A DNA stretch of 64,000 bases. Origin: Pantoea agglomerans. Lineage in GTDB: Bacteria; Pseudomonadota; Gammaproteobacteria; Enterobacterales; Enterobacteriaceae. The DNA is taken from NCBI RefSeq assembly GCF_020149765.1, contig NZ_CP083809.1, positions 3,906,001 through 3,970,000 of the forward strand. The letters run 5' to 3'. Position 1 is the stretch's first letter. Each line of letters starts with the position of its first letter. Of the stretch, positions 25,424 to 37,715 are shown one piece after another. The position numbers and the translations under genes are program-made. The notes beneath the pieces were generated by a model. It had not been told where the DNA came from. It did not search any database and saw only the letters and a list, made by a program, of their open reading frames with translations.

Positions 25424-27025
25424 ATGCACTCTGGGTTCGATTTTCACGCCAGCTACGCGTCGCATCGCGTGCCGGTGATGGGCCGCAACGCCGTCGCCAC
25501 CTCTCAGCCGCTGGCGTCGCAGGCGGGTCTGCGTATGCTGCTGCAGGGCGGAAACGCGGTGGACGCGGCGATTGCCACCGCCATGGCGCTGACGGTGCTG
25601 GAACCGACCGGCAACGGCATCGGCAGCGACGCCTTCGCCATTATCTGGGACGGGAGCCAGCTACACGGCCTGAACGCGTCGGGCCGCGCGCCAGCGGCCT
25701 GGCATCCAGGACGTTTCGTTGGCCGCAGCCGCATGCCGGAGATCGGCTGGGAAGCGGTCACGGTGCCGGGCGCGGTATCCGCCTGGGTTACGCTGGCGGC
25801 GCGTTTCGGCACGCTGCCGCTGACCACGCTGGCGCAGCCCGCTATCGATTACGCGCGCAACGGCTTTCCGGTTTCGCCATTAATCGCCGAACTCTGGCGG
25901 CGCGGCTACGACAAACTCCAGCATCAGCCCGGCTTCCGCGAATGCTTTGCCCCCGGCGGCCGGCCGCCGCGCGTCGGCGAGCTGTTCCGCAATCCGGCGC
26001 AGGCCGACACGCTGCAAAAAATCGCTGCCAGCAACGGAGAGAGCTTTTACCGCGGCGAGCTGGCGGAAAAGATGGTCGCCTTCGCCCGTCAGCACAACGC
26101 CGCGCTGACGCTGGAGGATCTCGACAGACATCGCGCCGACTGGGTTACGGTGCTGTCGCAGCCGTTCGCCGGCGGCTCGGTGCAGGAGCTGCCGCCTAAC
26201 GGCCAGGGGATCGCCACGCTGATTGCGCTGGGCATTCTCGAACAGCTCGATATCGGTCGCTACGCGCCCGACTCCGTGCCCTGGCTGCACCTCTCAATCG
26301 AAGCGATGAAGCTGGCGCTGGTGGATCTGGCGCGTTACGTCAGCGATGAAGATCATCTTGAGTTTCCGGCGCAGCGGCTGCTGAGCGAGCGCTATCTGCG
26401 CCAGCGCGCGGCGCTGATCGACCCTGAACGCGCGGGTGACTTTGTCTTCGGCGCGCCGCAGCAGAGCGGCACCGTTTATCTCAGCACCGCCGATGCCAGC
26501 GGTATGATGGTCTCTTTTATTCAGTCGAACTTTATGGGCTTTGGCTCCGGCGTGGTGGTGCCTGGCACCGGCATCAGTTTGCAGAACCGCGGCGCGGGCT
26601 TTTCGCTCGATCCCACCCACCCTAACGTAGTGGCGGGCGGCAAGCGCCCTTTCCACACCATTATCCCGGCTTTTGCGCTCGACGCGCAGGGCGCGCCGCT
26701 GATGTCGTTCGGCGTCATGGGCGGGCCAATGCAGGCGCAGGGCCATCTGCAGCTGGCGCTGCGCATTATGCAGCACAAACAGAACCCGCAGGCGGCGATC
26801 GACGCGCCGCGCTGGCGCGTGGAGCAGGGTCGTCACGTGGTGTTCGAATCTGCGCTTGAGCGCAATACGCTGGCGGCGCTGCGTCGGCTGGGTCATCAGA
26901 TAACGCTGGAGGATCCGCTGCAGGGCTATAACTTCGGCGGTGCGCAGGCGATCGTCCGCGACCCGCAAGGGTTCTATATCGCGGCGACCGAGAGCAGAAA
27001 GGATGGTCAGGCGGTGGTGTTTTAA
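25424..27025 (+). CDS. Gamma-glutamyltransferase family protein (YwrD type)
   Basis: 533 residues from the ATG after an AAGGA ribosome site (MHSGFDFHASYASHR). Ntn-hydrolase fold: family features are the N-terminal GGNAVDAAIATAMALTVLEPTGNGIG, EAVTVPGAVSAW, and the autoprocessing nucleophile T350 in QSGTVYLS, followed by FGSGVVVPGTGISLQNRG. Cleavage before T350 would yield the large and small subunits. There is no signal peptide, unlike periplasmic E. coli Ggt, so it is probably cytoplasmic and its natural substrate is uncertain (glutathione or other gamma-glutamyl compounds). It converges with metF and marks the junction between two blocks separate in E. coli. Confidence 0.85.
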   Translation: MHSGFDFHASYASHRVPVMGRNAVATSQPLASQAGLRMLLQGGNAVDAAIATAMALTVLEPTGNGIGSDAFAIIWDGSQLHGLNASGRAPAAWHPGRFVGRSRMPEIGWEAVTVPGAVSAWVTLAARFGTLPLTTLAQPAIDYARNGFPVSPLIAELWRRGYDKLQHQPGFRECFAPGGRPPRVGELFRNPAQADTLQKIAASNGESFYRGELAEKMVAFARQHNAALTLEDLDRHRADWVTVLSQPFAGGSVQELPPNGQGIATLIALGILEQLDIGRYAPDSVPWLHLSIEAMKLALVDLARYVSDEDHLEFPAQRLLSERYLRQRAALIDPERAGDFVFGAPQQSGTVYLSTADASGMMVSFIQSNFMGFGSGVVVPGTGISLQNRGAGFSLDPTHPNVVAGGKRPFHTIIPAFALDAQGAPLMSFGVMGGPMQAQGHLQLALRIMQHKQNPQAAIDAPRWRVEQGRHVVFESALERNTLAALRRLGHQITLEDPLQGYNFGGAQAIVRDPQGFYIAATESRKDGQAVVF

Positions 27026-27059
27026 CGCTAAAGCGGGCAGCGCAGCGCTGCCCTCGATA

Positions 27060-27983
<924 letters not shown>

Positions 27984-27998
27984 TTAATTTACCGCCTG

Positions 27999-28030
27999 CG
28001 AACATCCATACGTTTAGACGTCCAGATGCA
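27999..28030 (-). promoter_or_regulatory. MetJ operator (Met boxes) of metF
   Basis: Four contiguous 8-bp units in register, CGAACATC, CATACGTT, TAGACGTC and CAGATGCA; the third is nearly the AGACGTCT consensus. They begin 43 bp upstream of the metF ATG, where the promoter is expected. Confidence 0.8.
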
Positions 28031-28121
28031 CAAAATGAACCAATCTCAGCATGCCGTCAACTGAAAAGTGATAAAGCGGCGTGACAAATATTCAAACCGG
28101 GTGAGGGAAATTCATGCGGGT

Positions 28122-28161
28122 TAAAAAGAGGCGCTGAGCGCCTGCCACGGGGGCAGGCGCG
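28122..28161 (-). terminator. Terminator of metBL
   Basis: On the minus strand a GC stem (GCGCCTGCC with GGCAGGCGC) overlaps a second stem AGGCGC-TCA-GCGCCT that is followed by CTTTTTAA. It lies just past the metL stop. Confidence 0.85.
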
Positions 28162-28168
28162 GGAAGGG

Positions 28169-30604
28169 TTACAGCAGTTGGGCAAGTCGATGAATATCGG
28201 ACTGAATTGCGCCGGCGGTGACGTCGCGCCCTGCGCCGGGACCGCGGATCACCAGCGGATTGTCACGATACCAGCGGCTTTCGATCGCAAAGACGTTATC
28301 GCAGGGCAGCAGCGACGCCAGCGGATGTTCCGGCCGCACCGCTTCAACGCCGACGCGCGCTTTGCCGCTGGCGTCGAAACGCGCCACGTAGCGCAGCACC
28401 AGGCCCATCTCCTGCGCCGCCTCCAGACGCTGCAGCATCTGCTCGTTAAGCGCCTCGCCATGCTCGAAGAAGTCGTCGATAGAGCCAGCCTCGCAGCCGG
28501 CCGGCACCAGCGACTCGACGCGCACCTGGTCAGGCTCGATGTTGTAGCCCGCCTCGCGCGCGAGGATCACCAGCTTGCGCTTCACGTCGTGGCCCGACAG
28601 GTCTACGCGCGGGTCGGGTTCAGTTAAGCCCTGCTGCCAGGCCTGGTCTACCAGCTCGGTAAAGGGCACCGTGCCGTCGAACTGCAGGAACAGCCAGGAG
28701 AGCGTGCCGGAGAAGATGCCGCTGATGGCCAGAATCGTGTCGCCGCTGTCGCGCAGATCGCGCACCGTGTGGTTAATGGGCAAACCGGCGCCGACCGTGG
28801 CGTTATAGAGCCAGTGTCGGCCCGTTTTGGTAAAGGCGTCGCGGATCTGCCGCCAGGTCTGGCTGTCGGACGCCCCGGCGACTTTATTGGCGCTGATAAC
28901 GTGGAAGCCGTGACTGGCGAAGTCGAGATACTGCTGCGCCAGCGGCGTGCTGGCGGTGACGTCGAGCACCACCAGATCGTCGAACGGATGCGCGCGCATC
29001 CACAGGAACAGCGATTCTTCGTCGCGCTCCTCCGCTTCGTCATCAAAGAACGCGAGCGCGCGGCTGGCGTCGAGCCCCTCATAGCTCAGCAGGCTGCGTT
29101 GACTGTCCGCCACGCCCGCCAGCACATATTCAAAGCCGGTGCGCGCCGACAGCGCTTCCTGCTCGCGCGCGAACAGCTCCAGCCAGCGCGAACCGATATT
29201 GCCTTTGCCGAACAGCATCAGGCCGATGCGCTTTTCCGCGCGGAACAGCGACTGATGCAGCCCCTGAACCAGCGACTGCGTCGGACCGACGCGCAGCACC
29301 GCCACCAGGCTGATATGATCTTCCGACTGCCAGACAAACTCCACCGGCTGATCCTGGATCTCCTGCCAGAAACGGTGGCTGTGCAGCGGATTACGCGTCA
29401 CGCCCGCGCCAACCAGCGCCACCAGCGCCAGCCCTTCACGCAGCTGCAGATGAGCGGGCAGGCCCGCATCCTGCAGCAGCTGGAACACGCTGTTGACCAC
29501 TTCAGCGGTATAGCAGAGCTGCAGCAGCTGGCGATCCGGATGCACACCGGTCGCCAGCGGACGCAGCTGCGCGCGCTTGAGGTGAAGCTCGACCTCTTTA
29601 TGCAGCGCCGCGAAATCGTGCCGATCCGGCACCTGAACCTCAATCAGGCAGACGTCGTCATGGCTGGTGACGATGCGCGCGCCAGTGCCGGACGCCAGCA
29701 CGCGTTCGATACGGGTCGAGCCCTGCTCCGGCTGATAGCTGCAGCGCAGCTGCAGGTCGATATCGCTGCCGGAAACCGGCTGCAGCGTACGCGTGTGCAG
29801 CACCGGTGCGGCGAGACGCGCCAGCTCGCTGGCTTCATCAAGGCGCAGCAGCGGCAGCAGGCAGGCGTCGGAGACTTTGCGCGGATCGGCGCTGTAGACG
29901 CCGGCGACGTCGCTCCAGATGGTGACGCGGCTGACGCCCGCCAGCGCGCCAATCTGCGTGGCGGAGTAGTCGGAGCCGTTACGCCCCAGCAGCACGGTTT
30001 CGCCCGCGTCGTTGCGGCAGATAAAGCCGGTAACGACGATGCGCTGGTGCGGATGCTGCGCCAGCAGCGTCTGCAGCAGCGGCCAGGATTTGCCTTCGTC
30101 CACCTGCGGCTGCGCAGCGCGCTCCGCCCGCAGGAAGTCGCGCGCGTCGAGCCAGCAGGCGTCGATATCGCGCTGGCTCAGCACCGCCGCCATCAGCCGC
30201 GCTGACCACACTTCGCCGTGGCCGACCACTTCAGCGTAGACCGCGTCGCTGATGGTGCCGTCCAGCAGCGCGGCGAGCTTTTCCAGATCGCGAATAAAGT
30301 TCGCAATCAGCGGCTCGGCATATTCGGCAGGCAGCAGCCCGGCGATCAGCTCGCTGTGATAACGCCGTAAAGCCTGTTGCACCTGATGCGCGGCCAGGCG
30401 ATCGCTCTGGCTGAGCTTTAGCCAGCTAATCAGCTGGTTGGTTGTCGAGCCAGCCGCCGAAACCACCATCAAATCACCCGGCTGACTGTAATCCGCCATG
30501 ATAGTGGCGACGCGCTGGTAACAGCGCGCATCCGCCAGGCTGCTGCCGCCAAATTTGTGCAACTGCTTACTCTTCGGCGTTGCCGCGCCGGCTGAAATCG
30601 TCAT
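28169..30604 (-). CDS. metL: MetL, aspartokinase II / homoserine dehydrogenase II
   Basis: 811 residues (E. coli 810). A bifunctional cytoplasmic enzyme for the first and third steps from aspartate to methionine. The aspartokinase half begins QLHKFGGSSLAD and includes LLGRNGSDYSAT; the homoserine dehydrogenase half begins about residue 460 with LMLFGKGNIGSRWLELF (NAD(P) site) and includes ISANKVAGA and YNATVGAGLPINHTV. It starts 2 bp after metB, so the two are translated together, and it is expected to be controlled by MetJ through the metB operator. Confidence 0.97.
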   Translation of the reverse strand: MTISAGAATPKSKQLHKFGGSSLADARCYQRVATIMADYSQPGDLMVVSAAGSTTNQLISWLKLSQSDRLAAHQVQQALRRYHSELIAGLLPAEYAEPLIANFIRDLEKLAALLDGTISDAVYAEVVGHGEVWSARLMAAVLSQRDIDACWLDARDFLRAERAAQPQVDEGKSWPLLQTLLAQHPHQRIVVTGFICRNDAGETVLLGRNGSDYSATQIGALAGVSRVTIWSDVAGVYSADPRKVSDACLLPLLRLDEASELARLAAPVLHTRTLQPVSGSDIDLQLRCSYQPEQGSTRIERVLASGTGARIVTSHDDVCLIEVQVPDRHDFAALHKEVELHLKRAQLRPLATGVHPDRQLLQLCYTAEVVNSVFQLLQDAGLPAHLQLREGLALVALVGAGVTRNPLHSHRFWQEIQDQPVEFVWQSEDHISLVAVLRVGPTQSLVQGLHQSLFRAEKRIGLMLFGKGNIGSRWLELFAREQEALSARTGFEYVLAGVADSQRSLLSYEGLDASRALAFFDDEAEERDEESLFLWMRAHPFDDLVVLDVTASTPLAQQYLDFASHGFHVISANKVAGASDSQTWRQIRDAFTKTGRHWLYNATVGAGLPINHTVRDLRDSGDTILAISGIFSGTLSWLFLQFDGTVPFTELVDQAWQQGLTEPDPRVDLSGHDVKRKLVILAREAGYNIEPDQVRVESLVPAGCEAGSIDDFFEHGEALNEQMLQRLEAAQEMGLVLRYVARFDASGKARVGVEAVRPEHPLASLLPCDNVFAIESRWYRDNPLVIRGPGAGRDVTAGAIQSDIHRLAQLL

Positions 30605-30606
30605 TT

Positions 30607-31767
30607 TTAACCCTCAGACGCCGTCCGGAATGCATTATCCAGATCGGCAATTAAATCTTCATGATCCTCAATGCCCACAGAGATGCGCAGCAGCGTCTCT
30701 GAGATACCCGCCGCCGCGCGCGCTTCCGCCGACATGCCGGCGTGCGTCATGGTCGCGGTGTGGGAAATCAGGCTTTCTACGCCGCCCAGCGATTCCGCCA
30801 GCGTAAAGAGCTGCAGCGCCTTAAGAAAACGACGCAGCAGGGCTTCGTCGCCGTCCAGCTCGAAGCTCAGCATCGCGCCGAAGCCGCGCTGCTGACGCGC
30901 CGCATATTCGTGTCCGGCGTTTTCCGGCAGCGAAGGATGATACAGCTTTTTCACCAGCGGCTGCTGTTGCAGATAGCTCACAATTGCCAGCGCGTTGCGC
31001 TGCGCCGCCGCCATACGCGGTGCCAGCGTGCGCAGCCCGCGCAGCAGCAGGTAGCTGTCAAAAGCCGCGCCGGTAACGCCGATATTATTCGCCCACCATG
31101 CCAGCTCGGTCACCAGCGCCGGATCTTTTGCAATCACCGCGCCCGCCACCACGTCAGAGTGGCCATTGAGATATTTGGTGCAGGAATGGATCACCAGGTC
31201 CGCGCCCAGCGCCAGCGGATTTTGCAGCGCCGGACTCAGGAAAGTATTGTCGACCACGCTGACGGCGCCTGCGCTGCGCGCCGCCTCGCAGATGGCGGCG
31301 ATATCTACCACGCGCAGCAGCGGGTTGCTTGGGCTTTCTACCAGCACCAGCTTCGGTTTTTCCGCCAGCGCCGCCTCCAGCGCCGCACGGTCGCCCTGAT
31401 CGACGAACTTCACGCGGTACGCGCCGCGCTTCGCCATGCTGTCGAACAGGCGATAGCTGCCGCCGTAGCAGTCGTGCGGGGCGACAAGCAGATCGCCCGG
31501 CTTCAGGAACACCGTCGTCACCAGATGGATCGCCGACATGCCGGTATTGGTTAGCACCGCGCCCGCTCCCCCTTCCAGCTCAGCCAGCGCGCGCTGCACC
31601 ACGTCGCGCGTTGGGTTGCCGCGACGCGAATAGTCATGCGCGCGCGGTTCGTTAAAGTCGAGGAAGTTATAGGTACTGGAGAGGTGAATCGGTGGGACAA
31701 CGCAGCCATATTGCTCGTCATCATTCAAACCGCTGCGGACCGCGATGGTTGCCTGTTTACGCGTCAT
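30607..31767 (-). CDS. metB: MetB, cystathionine gamma-synthase
   Basis: 386 residues from MTRKQATIAVRSG, identical in length to E. coli. PLP enzyme joining O-succinylhomoserine and cysteine to cystathionine. PLP lysine lies in IHSCTKYLNGHSDVV; other family landmarks are SRRGNPTRDV, TNTGMSAIH and AESLGGVESLISHP-like SHTATMTHAG. First gene of metBL, divergent from metJ; Met boxes sit between. Confidence 0.97.
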   Translation of the reverse strand: MTRKQATIAVRSGLNDDEQYGCVVPPIHLSSTYNFLDFNEPRAHDYSRRGNPTRDVVQRALAELEGGAGAVLTNTGMSAIHLVTTVFLKPGDLLVAPHDCYGGSYRLFDSMAKRGAYRVKFVDQGDRAALEAALAEKPKLVLVESPSNPLLRVVDIAAICEAARSAGAVSVVDNTFLSPALQNPLALGADLVIHSCTKYLNGHSDVVAGAVIAKDPALVTELAWWANNIGVTGAAFDSYLLLRGLRTLAPRMAAAQRNALAIVSYLQQQPLVKKLYHPSLPENAGHEYAARQQRGFGAMLSFELDGDEALLRRFLKALQLFTLAESLGGVESLISHTATMTHAGMSAEARAAAGISETLLRISVGIEDHEDLIADLDNAFRTASEG

Positions 31768-31824
31768 GGTGCTTTTTGTTCCTGAAGAGAGTAATAAAGA
31801 GGCATCAGGATAACACTCCATAAT

Positions 31825-31856
31825 TAGACGTCAATACATCTGGACATCTAAATGTC
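31825..31856. promoter_or_regulatory. MetJ operator in the metB-metJ divergent region
   Basis: Four tandem 8-bp Met boxes in register: TAGACGTC, AATACATC, TGGACATC and TAAATGTC. They start 58 bp upstream of metB and lie within the divergent promoter region, so they should control metBL and perhaps metJ itself. Confidence 0.88.
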
Positions 31857-32032
31857 TTTGCGTATAGATTGAGCAGAAAGCTATAACCCGCTAAAATTAC
31901 CCTTCATTGCCTGCGTTTTGCGTCCGCTTTTGCGGCCAGGATGAAGAAACCCCGCAGTTCAAGAGGTCAGGCACGGTAAAATCGGGCATAATCCACGGAT
32001 TTCCCACTTTCAACTTTTTATTAAGGTAACCC

Positions 32033-32350
32033 ATGGCTGAATGGAACGGCGAATATATCAGCCCCTACGCTGAACACGGTAAGAAGAGTGAGCAGGTTAA
32101 AAAAATCACTGTCTCTATCCCGTTAAGCGTGCTGAAAATTTTAACGGATGAGCGCACCCGTCGTCAGGTGAACAACCTGCGTCACGCCACAAACAGCGAA
32201 CTGCTGTGTGAAGCCTTTCTGCATGCCTTCACCGGACAGCCGCTGCCGGATGATGTTGATCTGCGCAAAGAGCGCAGCGATGAAATTCCGGAAGAAGCAA
32301 AAAAAATCATGCGCGAAAAAGGCGTCGATCCCGATACCTGGGAATATTGA
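32033..32350 (+). CDS. metJ: MetJ, methionine repressor
   Basis: 105 residues, same as E. coli. Ribbon-helix-helix repressor that binds Met boxes with S-adenosylmethionine as corepressor. The DNA-contacting strand is [13 protein letters not shown] (about 22-34), followed by [33 protein letters not shown]. Divergent from metB. All its visible targets in the window (metB, metF) carry Met boxes. Confidence 0.98.
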   Translation: MAEWNGEYISPYAEHGKKSEQVKKITVSIPLSVLKILTDERTRRQVNNLRHATNSELLCEAFLHAFTGQPLPDDVDLRKERSDEIPEEAKKIMREKGVDPDTWEY

Positions 32351-32699
32351 TCCCTTTGCCAGCCGCTGGCAGCAGGCTATCGCTTGAGACTCTGCTGCCA
32401 TAGTTTCTCCCGCCTTATTAGCAATCGCGCCTTTAGGCTGCAGATCGTTGCCAGAAGAAAATCATCCCGGCTTAATTTCCTGCCTGCTCTCAGAAATAAA
32501 TCGTTTTTCAGACGCAAGAAAAGCCGCTTTAATGACGCGCTGTTCTCTAACGGGACACAGGTATGCGCTGCGCGTAGAGGCAGAGAAAGGGAGTTGTTGA
32601 CAGTGCAGAACGGGAAGAGACAATCAGAGAGGTAACGCGAAGGGAAACAGCAGAGCAGAATGACTCAGCGCCAGGCGTGAATCATTCCGCTCAGAAAAC
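32351..32699. other. metJ-rpmE convergent gap
   Basis: Holds a GGCAGCAG/CTGCTGCC hairpin at 32368-32399 with a long loop and weak T content, possibly ending metJ. The open frame at 32384-32635 has no family resemblance or ribosome site. Nothing else is evident. Confidence 0.5.
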
Positions 32700-32915
32700 T
32701 TATTTTTTAGCGCCCGGTACGCTGAAACGCTTGTTGAAGCGGTCAACGCGGCCACCGGTTGCAACTTCACGCTGCTTACCAGTGTAGAACGGGTGACATT
32801 TACCGCAGACGTCCAGGTTCATGTCGTGAGCCATAGTAGAGCGAGTGTGAATCACGTTACCGCAGGTGCAGGTGATGGTCACAGCTTCGTATTTCGGGTG
32901 AATACCTTGTTTCAT
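32700..32915 (-). CDS. rpmE: Ribosomal protein bL31
   Basis: 71 residues (E. coli 70). Zinc-ribbon form: C16, C18, C37 and C40 (ITCTCGN and VCGKCHP) are all present, so this is the Zn-containing C+ paralogue rather than the zinc-free YkgM type. Component of the large subunit bridging to the small subunit. Family end [15 protein letters not shown] is conserved. Divergent from priA. Confidence 0.98.
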   Translation of the reverse strand: MKQGIHPKYEAVTITCTCGNVIHTRSTMAHDMNLDVCGKCHPFYTGKQREVATGGRVDRFNKRFSVPGAKK

Positions 32916-33109
32916 GGGAGAACCTCATAAAAGGCCGTGTCGCTCTCCGTGCCAGGCTAAAAAACCTGCACAGCACCACACGCGGTTGAACATTAATGTT
33001 TAGCTCTGGCGAGACCTTTCTCACCAAAGGCGGCATACTATACAGAAAATAACCGCTTTTAGCAAATCTTCTGCAAGATACCCGCTGGTCGCGCCAGCGT
33101 GTACACTAG

Positions 33110-35344
<2,235 letters not shown>

Positions 35345-35486
35345 GCCTGCGAGCCAGATCGAAAAAAGTCGCACAAGTCACAATTTTTATGCAAATTAAG
35401 TAACAAACCGGCCGCGCAATCGTTAACAATGTGAGCGGCGTGGCTTTTTTCGGCCATAACTATCCTTTGAATGCGTCAGGAGTAGA

Positions 35487-36524
35487 GTGTTGGAGCAGAC
35501 CCCTCAAGCGCCCGCCACCATGAAAGATGTGGCTGAAAAGGCGGGCGTTTCAACCGCAACCGTCTCACGCGCGCTGATGAATCCTGAAAAAGTCTCGGCG
35601 GCGACGCGGCAAAAAGTCGAACAGGCGGTTATTGCCGTCGGCTATGCGTCGCACGGCCTGACGCGCAACGCCCGTCGCGGCGACACGCAGACGATTCTGG
35701 TGATTGTCCCCGATATCTGCGATCCCTTCTTTAGCGAAATTATTCGCGGCGTCGAAGTGACGGCGGCGCAGGAAGGCTATCTGGTACTGATTGGCGACTG
35801 CGCGCACCAGAATCAGCAAGAGAAGACCTTTCTCGATCTGCTGCTGACGCGTCAGATCGACGGCATGGTGCTGCTCGGTTCGCGGATCCCGTTCGATCCC
35901 GTTAATGAGGATCAGCGCAATCTGCCGCCGATGGTGATGGCGAATGAGTTCGCGCCGGAGATGGCGCTGCCTACCGTGCATATCGACAACCTGACGGCCG
36001 CTTTTGAGGCGGTTAACCATCTGCTGCAGCTGGGTCATCGCCAGATCGCCTGCATCGCCGGGCCGGAAGAGATGCCGCTGTGCCAGTACCGCACCCAGGG
36101 CTATATCCAGGCGCTGCGCCGCAGCAATCTTACCGTCGATCCCACCTATATCGTGCGGGGCGACTTCAGCTTTGAAGCGGGTGCGCAGGCGTTGAAACAG
36201 CTGATGGCGCTGCCGCAGCCGCCGCGCGCGCTCTTCTGTCACAGCGACATGCTGGCGCTCGGCGCAATGAATCAGGCGAAACGCCTCGGCCTGCGCGTGC
36301 CGCAGGATCTCTCGATTGTCGGCTTCGACGATATCGAACTCTCGCGCTACTGCGAGCCGCCGCTCACCACCGTGACGCAGCCGCGCTATCAGATTGGACG
36401 CGAAGCGATGCTGCTGCTGCTGGATGAGCTGCAGGGCAAGCGCGTAAACAACGGTTCACGTCTGCTGGACGCCGAACTCACCGTGCGCGGCAGCACGGCG
36501 CCTGAGAAGAAGCACGAGAAATAA
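35487..36524 (+). CDS. cytR: CytR, LacI-family repressor of nucleoside uptake and catabolism
   Basis: About 345 residues. N-terminal HTH is ATMKDVAEKAGVSTATVSRALM, then the hinge and the periplasmic-binding-like core with LVIVPDICDPFFSEIIRG and ANEFAPEMALPTVHIDN, nearly identical to E. coli CytR. It represses nucleoside genes with CRP and is induced by cytidine. The start is ambiguous: GTG at 35487 and TTG at 35490 both follow AGGAG (35478-35482); TTG has the better 7-bp spacing. Both are non-ATG starts, which fits low expression. Confidence 0.94.
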   Translation: MLEQTPQAPATMKDVAEKAGVSTATVSRALMNPEKVSAATRQKVEQAVIAVGYASHGLTRNARRGDTQTILVIVPDICDPFFSEIIRGVEVTAAQEGYLVLIGDCAHQNQQEKTFLDLLLTRQIDGMVLLGSRIPFDPVNEDQRNLPPMVMANEFAPEMALPTVHIDNLTAAFEAVNHLLQLGHRQIACIAGPEEMPLCQYRTQGYIQALRRSNLTVDPTYIVRGDFSFEAGAQALKQLMALPQPPRALFCHSDMLALGAMNQAKRLGLRVPQDLSIVGFDDIELSRYCEPPLTTVTQPRYQIGREAMLLLLDELQGKRVNNGSRLLDAELTVRGSTAPEKKHEK

Positions 36525-36677
36525 CCGCACTTTTGCGTTATTTTCAGTAGATTCTTAAAGCGAACACTGCTGGTCAAAGTTCCAACCCTTGAGTAACATG
36601 GCGGACTCCTTGCCGGGCGGTCTTTCCAGGCGTTTTCGCCCCATTGGCACGATTTTTTGAAGGGTATCAGAACGAGA

Positions 36678-37625
36678 GTGGCACAGAGAGATTATGTAGG
36701 CCGCGGGCGTTCAACAGGGACGCGTCGCAAAAAAAGCAGCACCAGCCGTGGAAAGAAAAGCAAAGGCGGTTCAGGTGTTTCCAAACTTCTTATCGGACTG
36801 GCCGTTGCGGTGCTGGTGACCTTTGCCGGTGGTTTATGGTTCCTTGCGCATCATAAAAAAGAAGATGTGCCGGTGATCCCGGATCATAAAGCCAACGGCA
36901 ACGGTCTGCCGCCGAAGCCTGAAGAGCGCTGGAAATACATTAAAGAGCTGGAGAACCGTCAGGTCACAGTGCCGACGCCAACCGAACCTTCGGCGGGCGG
37001 CGAGATCCAGTCGCACACGCAGCTCACCGACGAACAGCGCCAGCTGCTGGAGCAGATGCAGGCGGATATGCGCCAGTCGCCGACGCAGCTGAACGAAGTG
37101 CCGTGGAACGAACAGACGCCGGCGCAGCGTCAGCAGACCCTGCAGCGCCAGCAGCAGCTTCAGATGCAGTCGCGTCAACAGCAGGCGCCGCAAAGCGCGC
37201 CGGCGCGTCAGCCGCAAACCACGCAGCCGAGCCAGCCTGCGCGCCAGACGCAGACCACACATCAGTCTCAGCAGCAGCCGAGTACGCGTCCGGCGGCGCA
37301 GCCGCGCCAGACTCAGCCTCAAACGCAGCAGCCTGCGCCCGTTACGCGCGAACCTGCGCAGGAGACGGCGAAGAAAGCGGCGGAAAAACCGGCCTCTTCG
37401 CAGCGCTGGATGGTGCAGTGCGGTTCATTTAAAGGCACCGACCAGGCGGAATCGGTACGCGCCGGTCTGGCGTTCGAAGGTTTCGAAAGCCGGATTACCA
37501 CCGGCGGTGGCTGGAATCGCGTGGTGATAGGTCCGCTGAAGGATCGCAGCGCCGCCGACAGTACGCTGAAGCGGCTGCGCGGCAACGGCCATTCAAACTG
37601 TATTCCGCTCGCCGTCGGGGGTTGA
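36678..37625 (+). CDS. ftsN: FtsN, cell-division activator
   Basis: 315 residues from a GTG start (VAQRDYVGRGRS, matching E. coli MAQRDYV); an ATG seven codons upstream would add unrelated residues. Bitopic inner-membrane protein that triggers septal peptidoglycan synthesis. Basic cytoplasmic tail, transmembrane helix about 36-57, essential periplasmic helix region with PPKPEERWKYIKELENRQ, a Gln/Pro-rich linker (about 115-235), and a C-terminal SPOR domain (RWMVQCGSFKG to CIPLAVGG) whose two cysteines form the known disulfide. A sigma-32 promoter for hslVU overlaps its 3' end. Confidence 0.96.
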   Translation: MAQRDYVGRGRSTGTRRKKSSTSRGKKSKGGSGVSKLLIGLAVAVLVTFAGGLWFLAHHKKEDVPVIPDHKANGNGLPPKPEERWKYIKELENRQVTVPTPTEPSAGGEIQSHTQLTDEQRQLLEQMQADMRQSPTQLNEVPWNEQTPAQRQQTLQRQQQLQMQSRQQQAPQSAPARQPQTTQPSQPARQTQTTHQSQQQPSTRPAAQPRQTQPQTQQPAPVTREPAQETAKKAAEKPASSQRWMVQCGSFKGTDQAESVRAGLAFEGFESRITTGGGWNRVVIGPLKDRSAADSTLKRLRGNGHSNCIPLAVGG

Positions 37626-37648
37626 AACCCGCCAAACCCGCCCCATAT
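37621..37648 (+). promoter_or_regulatory. Sigma-32 heat-shock promoter of hslVU
   Basis: GTTGAAA (37621-37627) and CCCCATAT (37641-37648), 13 bp apart, match the sigma-32 consensus CTTGAAA and CCCCATnT. The -35 overlaps the ftsN stop codon. The expected start site is near 37655, leaving a leader of about 60 nt. Confidence 0.88.
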
Positions 37649-37661
37649 CTGGTTGCATGAT

Positions 37662-37692
37662 GCGCCGCGCCTTGCCGCGCGGCGCTTTTTTT
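37662..37692 (+). promoter_or_regulatory. GC-rich hairpin with T-run in the hslVU leader
   Basis: Arms GCGCCGCG (37662-37669) and CGCGGCGC (37678-37685) with T7 after. By shape it could end ftsN transcripts, but it also lies in the 5' leader of the sigma-32 transcript, 24 bp before hslV. A stabilising inverted repeat is reported in the E. coli hslVU leader as I recall, so it may do both jobs. Confidence 0.7.
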
Positions 37693-37715
37693 CTACTGCA
37701 ACAAGGGGTCTGCCC

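Noticed and set aside
32384..32635. 83-codon plus frame after metJ
   Set aside because: No start signal or homologue, and composition is unlike the neighbouring genes.
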